The notes under the pieces are model-generated. The model saw only the letters and a program-made list of their open reading frames with translations, had not been told where the DNA came from and did not search any database. From Porodaedalea pini (taxonomy: Eukaryota > Basidiomycota > Agaricomycetes > Hymenochaetales > Hymenochaetaceae), in assembly GCA_002794775.1 (NCBI GenBank), contig NBAY01000035.1, positions 124,001-188,000 of the forward strand: a DNA stretch of 64,000 bases. Direction: 5' to 3'. This document shows, piece by piece, positions 12,265-22,609 of this stretch. Numbering within the stretch: the first letter of the stretch is position 1; every line of letters starts with the position of its first letter. The translations under genes and the position numbers were made by a program.

Positions 12265-12690
12265 TGTTAGGCAGAAGCCGGGAGACAACTCGGACTGGGC
12301 AGGCCTCAGCTGACTGTTGTCTAGGACGTGCTATACTCGAGCGGGGACTCGGGACACGCTATACTCAGGCTAGGTCATCGCGGAGGTAAGAGGATTAATA
12401 CAAGTCTAAACTAATACAAGGGGAACGAGTCTCACCTAGGTCGTCGCAGAGGTAAGAGGAAAAGCAGAACAAGGAGTTCATGCAATTCCTGAGACCTTAT
12501 ATAGTGGCGACCGTGAGACTATATTATCTAAAGTTACATAAATGAACGGAATGGAATGAATGAAGGTCATGTGGAGGGAGTGTGGGAAATGATTGAAAAG
12601 ATGATTAAATATAATGAAAAGGAGTGATTTAAAAGAAAAGAAATGGTAAAAAGGAAAAGAAAAGAAAAGGTGAAAGTTCAAGTCCTAACA
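12265..12690 (-). repeat. 5' LTR of inner element
   Basis: 426 bp, TGTTAG...CTAACA in minus orientation. It abuts the second CTGGA target copy at 12691-12695 and carries the TATA box and transcript start copy used for self-priming. Confidence 0.92.
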
Positions 12691-13378
12691 CTGGAAGGAA
12701 AAGGCACTAGCGAAGTTCTGAACCAAGGTTCAGAAGGACCTCACCGCCAATGAGTTCTTCCAGGATCTTGATGTAGTCATCACAAGAGCGGGTCTAATGG
12801 ATGACAGCATCATCTGCGACCGACTGAAGAGGGCAATGAATATCGAGGTGGTTCATGGAGTGCTGAGGTCAACGCCAGTTCCAACAATGTATGATGACTG
12901 GAAGAAGAAGGCGATTGAGATCGACCGGGGTGAACAACAGATCTGCGCCATCCAACGAGGCCGTGCATTTCCATCCCCACCATGCCCGCAACAGCAACAT
13001 GCACCCCTGGCTCGTCGCCAGGTGGCAGCCCCCCACGTTGACAAACGCGATGCGACAGGTGTCACTTTTGGAGGTGCTGGCCAGCCGATGGACATCTCGA
13101 TGAATGAGGCGCAACACTGACACGTGTGCTGGATCTGCGGCCAGCTGGGTCACTTCAAGGATAAGTGCCCGCAAGGACAGGGAATCGTGCAGCGTATGCT
13201 GCAGATGATGGCACCCGGTAAACATTGCCTCCTCACTGACGAGCTAGGTGCAATGAAGGAATCGGCATTTGAGGAAGTCATAGACACTCGAAGGTCAACA
13301 GTGGAGGACTACGTGGAAGAGGAGGGAGATGACGAAGAGGTCGTTGACTCGCAGGGTTTTGCAAGTGGTCAGGCATAG
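12691..13378 (+). pseudogene. gag: Outer gag, 3' part (broken)
   Basis: Continues outer gag after the nested insertion. It includes the C-terminal capsid region and the knuckle CWICGQLGHFKDKC. TGA codons at 12719-12721 (inner copy CGA) and 13118-13120 interrupt it. Gag ends at TAG 13376-13378. Confidence 0.85.
13354..13360 (+). promoter_or_regulatory. -1 frameshift slippery heptamer, outer element
   Basis: GGGTTTT, split by the gag frame as G_GGT_TTT, fits the X_XXY_YYZ rule. A -1 shift here enters a frame open through the TAG of gag and into protease. The site is conserved in the inner element. Confidence 0.65.
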
Positions 13379-16300
13379 CCATCGGGGTGACTGACCGAGA
13401 AGAACAAGGGACTTCGAATCCAGATCCACTAAGATATAACCAACCGTCTGTACAATACATAGATGCAAACGACATTGATGGTTTTCCCAATTACGAAGTC
13501 CCCACCAGTGTGAAAGAGAATAATGAGTATGAGCAACTGTTCGTGAGGGGAACTGGCGGACGCCAGCTGGACCTCCTCCTGAATGTCAGATGCAACATGG
13601 AGGGTGAGGAAAGGGAGGTGGACGTGCATGCCCTCGTGGATTCGGGGTGTACGGGATTGTGCATTGATGTGAGGTTCGTCGAGCGCTATGGGTTGGAAAC
13701 CAAGCACTACATCAGACCCCTTGCGGTGCTCAATGCAGATGGCACGCACAACGAGGCCGGTTTGATTGAAAGATATGTCAATGTCGAGCTAATGATTGGA
13801 CATCACAAGGAAAGGATCATCCTTGCAGTGACATCCCTGGCGTCGTCAAATATCTTCCTGGGCTATGACTGGCTTCAATGCCACAACCCAGAAGTCGACT
13901 GGATGATGGGTTTGATTGAATTCACCTGCTGTCCAGAGGAATGTGCAATCAAGAAAGAGGTTGTGGAAGAGATGAGGAGGGTGAGAGAGGTGCAAATGGA
14001 CAAGGCGTCCTGGCCTGCATACCTCAACGACTTTGCCGATGTCTTCAGTGAGAAAGGCTTTGAAAAGCTACCGGAACATCGCCCCTGGGATCACATCATT
14101 GACTTGAAACCTGACTTCAAGCCTAGCAACTGTAAGATCTATCCACTGACACCGACGGAACAGGAGTCGCTGAAGGATTTCCTTGAGGAAAACCTGAAGT
14201 CAGGTTGCATATGAAAGTCGATTTCGCCGATGGCATCATCTTTCTTCTTCATCAAGAAGGCCAACAAGTCTCTACGCCCAATTCAGGACTACCAGAAGCT
14301 TAATGAGGGGACAATCAAGAACAAGTACCCTCTCCCCCTCATCGACAAACTTGTCGACAAGGTCAAGAAGGCGAAGTTCATCACCAAGCTTGACCTTCAC
14401 TGGGGATACTACAATGTCCGGATCCATGAAGGTGATGAGTGGAAGGCAGCATTCCACACAAACATGGGTCTCTTTGAACCAACAGTCATGTTCTTTGGTC
14501 TTTGCAATGCACCAGCGATGTTCCAGGCTTTTGTCAACCACATCTTCAAGGGACTGATCTACGATAACTTGATCATCGTCTACCTCGACGACATACTGAT
14601 CCTCTCGCAAACTCTCAAGGAACATATCGAGACGTCAAGGTGCATCCTTCAGATCTTGCGAGAGAATGGCCTGTACCTGAAACTGGAGAAGTGTGAGTTT
14701 GATGCCAAGGTTGTGAAGTACCTTGGCCACATCATTGGTAATGGCGAGATCAGGGCTGACCTGGTGAAGATGGAAGCAATCACAGACTGGCCAGCCCCAC
14801 GAAACCTCAAACAGCTGCAACAATTCCTTGGCATGGGCAACTGGCTGCGATGGTTCATCAAGGACTACAGCAAGGTAGTCCATCCGCTGACGTCGCTGAC
14901 AGGCAAGAAGGACTGAATATGGGAGACCGAACAGCAGGAGGTGTTCGAGGAGTTGAGACAACGTCTCTGCTCACCTCCAGTCCTAGCCATCACAAACGAT
15001 GAAGGCCCTTTCTGTGTTGAAGCGGACTCATCAAACTTCGTGCTTGGAGGTGTGTTGTTGCAGAAGCAGGAAGGCAAGTGGAGGGTAGTCACCTACAGGT
15101 CACAAGTGCTCCTACCGGCAGAACGAAACTACAAGATCTATGACAAGGAGATGCTCACGATTGTTTCGGCACTCAAGGAGTGGAGACAGTACCTTCTCAG
15201 CACCCATCACCCTATTGAGATCTGGTCCAATCATGCCAACCTCACCTACTTCAGGTTGGCGCAAAAGCTGAGCTATCGACAAGCTCACTGGCAGACAGAG
15301 CTCGAGGAATTCGACTTCCACCTCGAACACAAATCGGGGAAGATGATGGGCAAGGCAGACCTGCTGTCGTGCAAGACAGGCTACAACAAAGGCAAGGATG
15401 ACAACAACAGGGTCATCTTCATCAAGGAGAAGTGGCTGAACCGAGGAGTGGTGAGGACGTTGCATGATGAGTTGTTGGAACGAGTGGGTGATGCGCAGAG
15501 GGCGCAGGACTTGTCGGAGAGGCCGACAGGACTGACAGAAGTCAACGGGTTGCAGCGCATGAAAGGCAAGGTGTACGTGCCATCGACAATAAAGGAAGCA
15601 GTGCTGAGGGAATGCCATGACTCGACCCTGGCAGGACACCCTGGATCATCAAAGACGGTCGAACTGGTATGTCGAGATTTCTGGTGGGCATCGATGTTCT
15701 CTGACATCCGAGCGTATGTCCGAGGGTGTGATCACTGTCAACGAACAAAGGCTCTGAGGGCGTCAAGGTCAAGGCCACTCCACCCGAACGCGGTCCCTGA
15801 GGGTCCTTGGGAAATTGTTACAGTCGATCTCATTGGAGAGCTCCCAGACTCGAAGGGACATAACGCGATCTGCATCATCGTGGATAGGTTCTCAAAGCAG
15901 ATGCATGCGATCCTGACGACAACAAAGCTGTCAGCGGAAGGCATGGCTCAGTTGTACCGTGACCATGTCTTCCGCCTCCACGGCCTACTGAAGAAGATCA
16001 TCTATGACTGTGGCACGCAGTTCGACGTGTCAATGATGAAGGAGCTATACAAACTCCTACACATCGAAGGCAACCCGTCAACGGCATATCACCCGCAGAT
16101 GGACGGTCAGACTGAACACATTAACCAAGAGCTCGAACAGTACCTTAGGCTCTTTGTTAACCATCGACAATCAGACTGGAAGGACTGGCTCCCCCTTGCA
16201 GAATTTGCATACAACAACTGCAAACACTCAGTGACAAAGATGTCTCCCTTCTATGCAAACACCAGATGTCACCCTATGAGCTTTGACACAGTATGAACTT

Positions 16301-16893
16301 CCTCTGCCAACATGTCAGCAGAAGAATTCACGAAGCACATCAAGGAGACTCATCGTGTTGCGAAGGACAACCTGGTCAAGGCAGCAGAGGACATGAAGCG
16401 CTACCATGACCGGACGGCAGGAACATCGGTGGAGTACCAGGCTGGTGACAAGGTCTTCCTTGACAGACGAAACATCAGTACAGACTCACCAACGAAGAAG
16501 CTTGCTGACAAGTGGTACAGTCCCTTCGACATTGTTGACAAGGTGGGAGCAAGTGTGTACAAGCTCAAGCTCCCAAAGCGATGGAAAAAGGTCCACCCCA
16601 TCTTTAATGAAGCTCTACTAAAGCCCGCTGTCAAACCAGCCTTCGAAGGCCAGAAACAGCAGTCACCGCCACCACCGGAGATTGTCGACAATGAGGAAGA
16701 ATACGATGTCGAGGAGGTCATCGACTCACGTTTGCACCGAGGGAAACTACAATACCTCGTCAAGTGGGTCGGGTACAATGAACCGACTTGGCAGCCTGAG
16801 ACAGACTTCAGTGAGAACGCAAAGGAGGTGATCGCTGAATTCTATCAGAAACATCCCGGTGCTCCTCGTAAACTTGACATCCCTCGCTCATGA
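13361..16893 (+). pseudogene. pol: Outer pol polyprotein with chromodomain (nonsense-broken)
   Basis: Protease with VDSGCTG (about 13640), reverse transcriptase with YLDDIL (about 14580), RNase H, HHCC zinc domain (about 15610-15750), integrase core, and chromodomain (QYLVKWVGYNEPTW, about 16750-16790). Stops lie at 14212-14214, 14914-14916 (TGG to TGA), 16294-16296 and 16891-16893 (both CGA to TGA by comparison with the inner copy). The integrase second-Asp strand reads YDCG, where families normally have D-R-G; CGT to TGT explains the change. RNase H and integrase are otherwise in one continuous frame. Confidence 0.9.
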
Positions 16894-16962
16894 CTCTGCC
16901 CGCTTTTCGTCAACACCGAACCAGACGACTGCGATCTTGGTTGGTCGGGATGCCCAACCTTG

Positions 16963-16972
16963 AGGGGGGGGG
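16963..16972 (+). promoter_or_regulatory. Polypurine tract of outer element
   Basis: AGGGGGGGGG three bases before the 3' LTR, the usual position for plus-strand priming. Confidence 0.75.
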
Positions 16973-16975
16973 TAA

Positions 16976-17417
16976 TGTCAGAACTCAAACTTTTACCCTT
17001 TCTTTTTATTTTCCTTTTACCATTTCTTTTCTTTTTAACCGCTCCTTTTCATTATAATTAATCATCTCTTCAATCATTTCCCACACTCCCTTCACATGAC
17101 CTTCATTTGTTCCATTCCGCTCCTTTTATGTAATCTTAGACAATGGGGCAACTGGTTCTCATGAGGTGATCACTGTATATAAGGAAGAGGAATCACATCT
17201 GAACACCCGTTCTGCTTTTCCTCTTACCTCTGTGACAACCTAGGTGAGACCGTGTCCCCCTCCTGTAGTAGGGCACATTATATTAATCCTCTTACCTCCA
17301 TGACGACCTAGCCTGAGTATAGCGTGCCCTGAGTCCCCGCTCGAGTACAGCACGTCCCAGACAACAGTCAGCCGAGGCCTGCCTAGTCCAAGTCGTCTCC
17401 TGGACTCCCGCCTAACA
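16976..17417 (+). repeat. 3' LTR of outer element
   Basis: 442 bp, same boundaries as the 5' LTR, followed by AAGTT (17418-17422). Confidence 0.93.
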
Positions 17418-17492
17418 AAGTTGCTGCAAGATCGCTGCAAGTCTGATTGACCTTGCCAAGTTAGGTCATACTGATCATCACTTGCCGGAAAT

Positions 17493-19937
17493 ATACAAGA
17501 ACCAGCCCTGGAGCTCCTGGTGAAGCCGGGAACTCCACTGGCCATCAATCTGAGTTTTTTAGGCATTGCTTGATCTGAGTTTTTTTCTGGTTCTTCAGAT
17601 TTAATTAATGCAAGTTCTCACTGTAAAAGCTATACCTATTCAAAATTCCCTGCTGGCCATCAGTCTCAGCTCTTAGAACAATGCTTCATCTTAGTTCACA
17701 TGATTCTTCAATTGCAAAACTATATATCTCACATACACATGCTTGAAAGCAATCTGAATTTTTATTGTATGACATTCTATTTACAACAAAACCTCACTAA
17801 GTACAATATTAGTTGTTGAGAACTTGAAGATAGAATAAGTCTCCTTCAATGGAGACACATAGTGCATAATACCTGCTTCTCATGTCTTCATTTAAAATAG
17901 AAAGGATAGATACTATGTTAGGACACTGTAAGCCTGCCAGAGCATTCTTACCATGTCCAACATGACACCAACTGTCTGGACATTGTGTCATGACTTGGAG
18001 TACCAAGTCTACACCATGACCATGCCAAGTCTGAGCCTGAGTGCTGAGTCTCATGATTGTGCCAAGTCTGAGCCCAAGTGCTGAGTTTTGCAACTGTACC
18101 AAGTCTGAGCCCCAAACTTGGTGGTAGCATAGCCTCCAGACCTTCAGAGCATGGCACATTACATTCTATGCATGTCCTTTTTATATTCCCTTCACTCCCC
18201 AACCTGTCCAAAACTAATACAAACTCATCTGACACTCATACGCATTCACACTGAGTCAAGTGATCCTTTGGCATGCACATGCCAATTTAAGTATTCTGAG
18301 AGTAATTCTCAACAGATTCCTTTCAGACTGGTACTGTATAGTTCACATTATATAATCCTTTCTATTTGAATCCTTTCCAATGCCTTTGTTGCCTCAGTCT
18401 CTCTGACATCAACAAAGGTGAGTAGACAATTTTCTCTGTATGTATTTTGAGTCTCTCTGACAGCAACAAAGATTGTTTGTTCCTGTCTATCTTGTAGCTC
18501 AAGTGTTAGCACTACCTAGGTGCCTTCCAGACACCTTATATTATATTCATAAAAGGCTATAGGTGTAGGCCTGCCAGAGCATTCTCACTACTTCTAACAT
18601 GTTGCTGACTTCCTAAACATCATGACTTGACTCTGATGTATTGAGTGTCTGACATTCCAAGACACAAACTCTAAAACACAACCATGTAGCTGTATCACAG
18701 TTATGAGGTGTCCAAGTCTGAGACTCAGTAGGAGCCTCCAGACCTTTGGAGTCTGGTGCATTATGTTCAGTTCATGCTATTTTCACATTCTCTTTACTTC
18801 CCAACTCATCCAAAGCTTATATGCACTTATACTGAGTTGTGCTATGTATACTCTGGCATGAGCCAGACCAATGATTTACATATTCTGAGAGTAATTCTCA
18901 ATGGACTCCTATTGGTTGATTTTCTACTGAAATTTATTTTATAATACACATGGAGAAGATAGCAAAATATTTTCTAATTGACTTATTTTTTTCAGCATTT
19001 TTCCTAACTTTTTCATGTGAGGAATGATATGGCAGGAAAATCTGGGGTTTTCCATGAGGGAGGAGTATATCACAGAGTGTTTAGTGGGGCTCATATAAGT
19101 TTGGCCAGAAAAGCCTTACATGGATTGTAAATTCTCAATCAATCAAATTTTGCAGAAATTATGCCTTATGCATCTAAAATTAATGGCCATCAAGAAAAGT
19201 ATTTCTGAACTCAGTGTCTGCAATCTACTTTGCCAAAGGATAAGATAATTCTGGGATTCTGAATCTCCATTATCAGTAAATCAAGAGAATAGTGGTTATC
19301 AGATTTAGAATCCCAGAATTATCTTATCCTTTGGCAAAGTAGATTGCAGACACTGAGTTCAGAAATACTTTTCTTGATGGCCATTAATTTTAGATACATA
19401 AAGCATAATTTCTGCAAAATTTGATTGATTGAGAATCTACAATCCATGTAAGGCTTTTCTGGCTGAAATTATATGAGCCCCACTAAACACTCTGTGATAT
19501 ACTCCTCCCTCATGGAAAACCCCAGATTTTCTTGCTGTGTGAGTTGTTTGAGCTCAGAGTATAAAATTGATTGTAGATGATTTGCATGCTGCTGCTTTGG
19601 AATTACCACTTGTAGCCATCAAATTTTTGAGAGAAGAGCATGATCTAATTATAATGGTTTTCCCTGATTTTTGCGATTTTTTTCATATTTTTTACAATTT
19701 TTTTTCATATGGGAAATGGGTTGATTGCTACAGACCGGTCTGCTCACGGATGTGTGCACATGTGCGGACATCATGTGATGATCTGCATGTTGCCGCTTTG
19801 AGCTATCAAAATTTTCGGAGCTGGCCGGAGCAGGAGCATGTGGGTGACAACTAAAGAAGGAAAAAAGAAGCATCAAAAACATTGAAAGTCCGAATTTAGT
19901 CAGCATGTGGCTGTGTCGAAAGTAGGGGGTTGCGTTT
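17493..19937. repeat. Dispersed noncoding repeat, copy A
   Basis: A+T-rich sequence that aligns with copy B (42751-44921) over most of its length, beginning at CCAGCCCTGGAG and ending near GTAGGGGGTTGC. Two roughly 350-bp blocks inside it (about 17930-18320 and 18570-18915) are diverged tandem relatives of each other, sharing CCAAGTCTGAG and TATTCTGAGAGTAATTCTC motifs; copy B has one block. A 512-bp hairpin element interrupts it. No coding frame is conserved between copies. Its class and exact termini are not established. Confidence 0.8.
19028..19539. mobile_element. 512-bp foldback hairpin element
   Basis: Two arms of 239 bp (19028-19266 and 19301-19539) are near-perfect inverted repeats around a 34-bp loop. 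Copy B lacks the element and reads GGAATGAGTTG at the empty site. TGA flanks it on both sides (19025-19027, 19540-19542), a likely 3-bp target duplication. It has no ORF. A transcript through it would form a long double-stranded RNA. Confidence 0.85.
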
Positions 19938-20260
19938 GTATATTAAGATGACCGGCCCTGAAAAATATATAAACGAGAATACGGCGCAGCTTCAAAATGA
20001 CATGGTATAATCTTACTTGTGGTTCTTGCCGTGTCTGGTAGAGTTCTTATATTAGGTCTGCAAGTCGTTATACGAGACCACAATTCTGATCTCTTTTCAC
20101 AGGTCCTATTGGTTCATTATCACACCATTTAGATAATATAATAATAATGTATTTCTGTTGCATCAATTATTGTACAATCGAATTGTTCAAAATCATAGCC
20201 ATAGATAAAAGCAAAAGGAGCCAGGACAGACGGTGTCTGCAGGCAAGACGAGGTGCAGGC
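19938..20260. other. Intergenic
   Basis: About 320 bp between copy A and the 3' end of the HMG-box pseudogene. I see nothing functional. Confidence 0.4.
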
Positions 20261-22123
20261 TTATAACTTTGACGGGTCGAGTAGGTCCTCGAACTGGAAG
20301 TGCATCGCGTACGCGTCCATACGCTCACCGTCCGGCCCCATCCCATCCATGCTACCGCCCATCGCGCCCATGGGACTCATCGACCCCATCGAGCCGAAGC
20401 TCATCCACGGCGGCAGCCCCATGTCCGTTCCGGTGTCGATTTCGCTGAATACATTCTGACTCTGCGTCTCCTGGTTCTGACCATGTAAGGAATGTGTGGC
20501 AGATTCGTCGGCGTCGCGCAGCGTCTGCATCACCCATGCTGGCAGGCCATAGTCGTCCCACTCGCCAGCAACTGGCGGCTCTGGGTACTCAGGCAGCCCG
20601 TGCGGCACTGCGTGCTGACCCGGCACTTGAAGCTGTCGGCCTGGTGATTGGCTAGCTGGCGAAGAGAATTGGCCAGGGAGGAAGAGACGCGAGGACGAGG
20701 AGGACGAAGAGGAAGGAGGTGCAGGTGCGGAAAGCGGGCCCCCTGAGGAGGTTGAAGGCTTGCTAGGAATGCTGAGCTACGTGAGCGCGCGAGGGCGAGG
20801 CTTAGCGGTGACGGGCACCTGCTCCTCGCAGACCTGAAACATGGAATAGCACGCTACGACGAAAAGCAGAAAAACACACCTGGATCCCGCCGACAGCAGT
20901 AGAGAAATCGGGGACCTGCCCTGGCATACCGTAGCCCATCGACTGCGAATGCGAATTCGGGAACCGGAAACCGTTCATCCCACCAAATTCCCCCTCTCTT
21001 TGCTGTGGCCATTCATCTGCATCCGCTGGTCGCCTTCGCTGCCCTCGTGCGTCGCAGACGAGCCAACCGCCGAGCTACTGTTCGAACGAGGCGCCGTCTC
21101 GAGTAGCCTCGGGATCTTGATTGTAGGAGGCGCAGGCGGGTAGAGGTCAGCTGGCATCGTCGGTGGCGTCGGTGCACCCGGTGCGCTCGTCGAGCGGCGG
21201 TTCTGCAGGAGGACAAAGCTAAGCGGTCCGGGAACTAGGCTCTGGGCGGTCTGAGTCGGGATCTGCGCGGAAAATGAGTGTCTGTGTCCATGCCCGTGTC
21301 CATCGTGGTGCGAGTGCGAGTAGGAAGACGTGCTGAGCGAGCCGGATTCGAGAGAGAAGCTCGCAAGAGCATTCGCGTGTCGATCGCAAGGCTCGCTCCT
21401 GATCCAGAACCAGATGCGCCAGAGAGCGAGGGCGTCGAGAGGCTCAGCGGGAGCGAGAGCGTCTGACTTTGACCCTGGCCCTGCGATCCCTCCGATTCGC
21501 TCATGTCGAAGTCCGCGAGATCCGCCGTCTCGAATTCGCGCACGCTGCTGCACCCGCCGTTCGCATAGCCGTATGGACCATAAAGAGACCCATCGGCGGA
21601 AAACAAGTCGAGCTCGCTGAAGTCCTCCGAATCGACAGTCGATGCAGATGAGGAGATGCTCGTGGTGCTGGTTGTGCTGGTTGTGGAGCACGAGGAACTG
21701 TTGCGGGCACGCGCACCAGAACCGCGCACATGGCTGCTCGACTTGGTACGGTCACGACGCTCCTGCTTCCCATCCTTCTCCTTCCTCACCTTTCCACCCG
21801 TTATCGACTTTGCCTTGCCCTCCTTCTCCTTGACAATCCGTGTGGGTTGATAGACGTACCATAGATACATCTCTTCCTTCATGCCCCTTGTGCTGCTTCG
21901 CGAGGTCGTCCCAATACTTGCATTCCTCCGCAGAGACTGAGCGCCATTGCTGGGAGATCGTCTTGGACAGGTCGGCTTGGCGCCAACAGCGCACGATAGG
22001 GCCGCCCTCGGATGCCGCTGCAGCCTCTGCCTCATTCTTCTTGAGGCAGCAGTCCCAGTGGAAGAGGATGAACGCGTTCTCCAGCCACTTGATGTATTCC
22101 TTGCTGTCTCGCTTGAGTTTCAA
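20261..22123 (-). pseudogene. HMG-box transcription factor pseudogene
   Basis: The N-terminal part (about 21895-22100) is a recognisable HMG box: ENAFILF, then RQADLSKTISQQWR and a YWDDLAKQHK segment. The continuation, WYVYQPTR, lies one frame over, so a 1-nt shift sits near 21883. A serine-rich basic linker and a C-terminal region ending LLDPSKL (20261) follow; a probable intron lies at about 20834-20879. A TAG at 20777-20779 and further frame changes near 21000 break it. Positions normally arginine or proline in HMG boxes are W, H, C or L, as C-to-T changes would give. No ATG is evident before the box. Fungal HMG-box proteins regulate mating or development, but this copy probably makes no normal protein. 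Confidence 0.7.
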
Positions 22124-22609
22124 CTGATAGCTGTGGACTAGAGGCCAGTTATATGAATTATATGTATACTAGGGCTACTCACCAATTTGAGTGGCACGAG
22201 CTTGTCTGAGCTCTGTTTCCAGCTACATTTTGACTAACATGCTCGTTATATCCCAAAGAATATGTGGTCTTAGTTTTGATGTGCTTGACAGATTTGCGAC
22301 CGAGGGAGAGGCAGGCGATGGTGGTGGGAGAAAGCAGAGTACAACGACGCGTCGAGCACGTCTCGACGCGTTTTCTAAGTCCGCAATTTCTAAGTCCGCT
22401 AAGTGGTGAATCTTGTCTGATGTTTGTGTCCTCGTTCTCTCATCATCAGCATCCTAACCCTCAAGAATCCACTTATTTAATCAAACAGCTGCATCCGTGT
22501 ACTCCGTCTCTCCTGTTGGTACTGCCTCTACCCTCTCCCAATCTCCGCGCCCACTCTCGGCGCTGCAGCAAGTGGCGCCTCAACCGTTGAACAACCTCAA
22601 ATCCCGAAG
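22124..22609. promoter_or_regulatory. Divergent promoter region with ACGCGT palindrome
   Basis: Sequence between the HMG-box and cyclin pseudogenes. At 22347-22371 lies ACGCGTCGAG, a 5-base loop, then CTCGACGCGT: a perfect 10-bp palindrome arm carrying ACGCGT at 22347-22352 and 22366-22371. ACGCGT is the MluI cell-cycle box bound by MBF in yeasts. Confidence 0.5.

Larger units (their letters stand above)
6339..12690 (-). mobile_element. Inner Ty3/gypsy chromovirus nested in outer gag
   Basis: Complete element in minus orientation: LTRs 6339-6766 (3') and 12265-12690 (5'), flanked by the 5-bp duplication CTGGA (6334-6338, 12691-12695). Gene order and proteins closely resemble the outer element, so this is a related family inserted into its relative. 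The LTRs are 428 and 426 bp and differ by about 18 substitutions by eye, 17 of them transitions. At least five in-frame TGA codons interrupt gag-pol. Confidence 0.95.
4788..17417 (+). mobile_element. Outer Ty3/gypsy chromovirus, complete but dead
   Basis: Complete LTR retrotransposon: 442-bp LTRs at 4788-5229 and 16976-17417, both starting TGT and ending ACA, flanked by the 5-bp duplication AAGTT (4783-4787, 17418-17422). Internal order is primer site, gag with CCHC knuckle, aspartic protease, reverse transcriptase, RNase H, integrase, chromodomain, polypurine tract. This order plus the C-terminal chromodomain places it with chromoviruses, and the self-complementary primer site resembles the Tf1/sushi group. 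Gag is interrupted at 6339-12690 by a second element. Several nonsense codons make it non-autonomous. Removing the insert restores continuity at the CTGGA duplication. Confidence 0.95.

Noticed and set aside
15112..15639. 175-codon minus ORF inside outer pol
   Set aside because: Antisense shadow of RNase H/integrase; the plus frame has clear domains.
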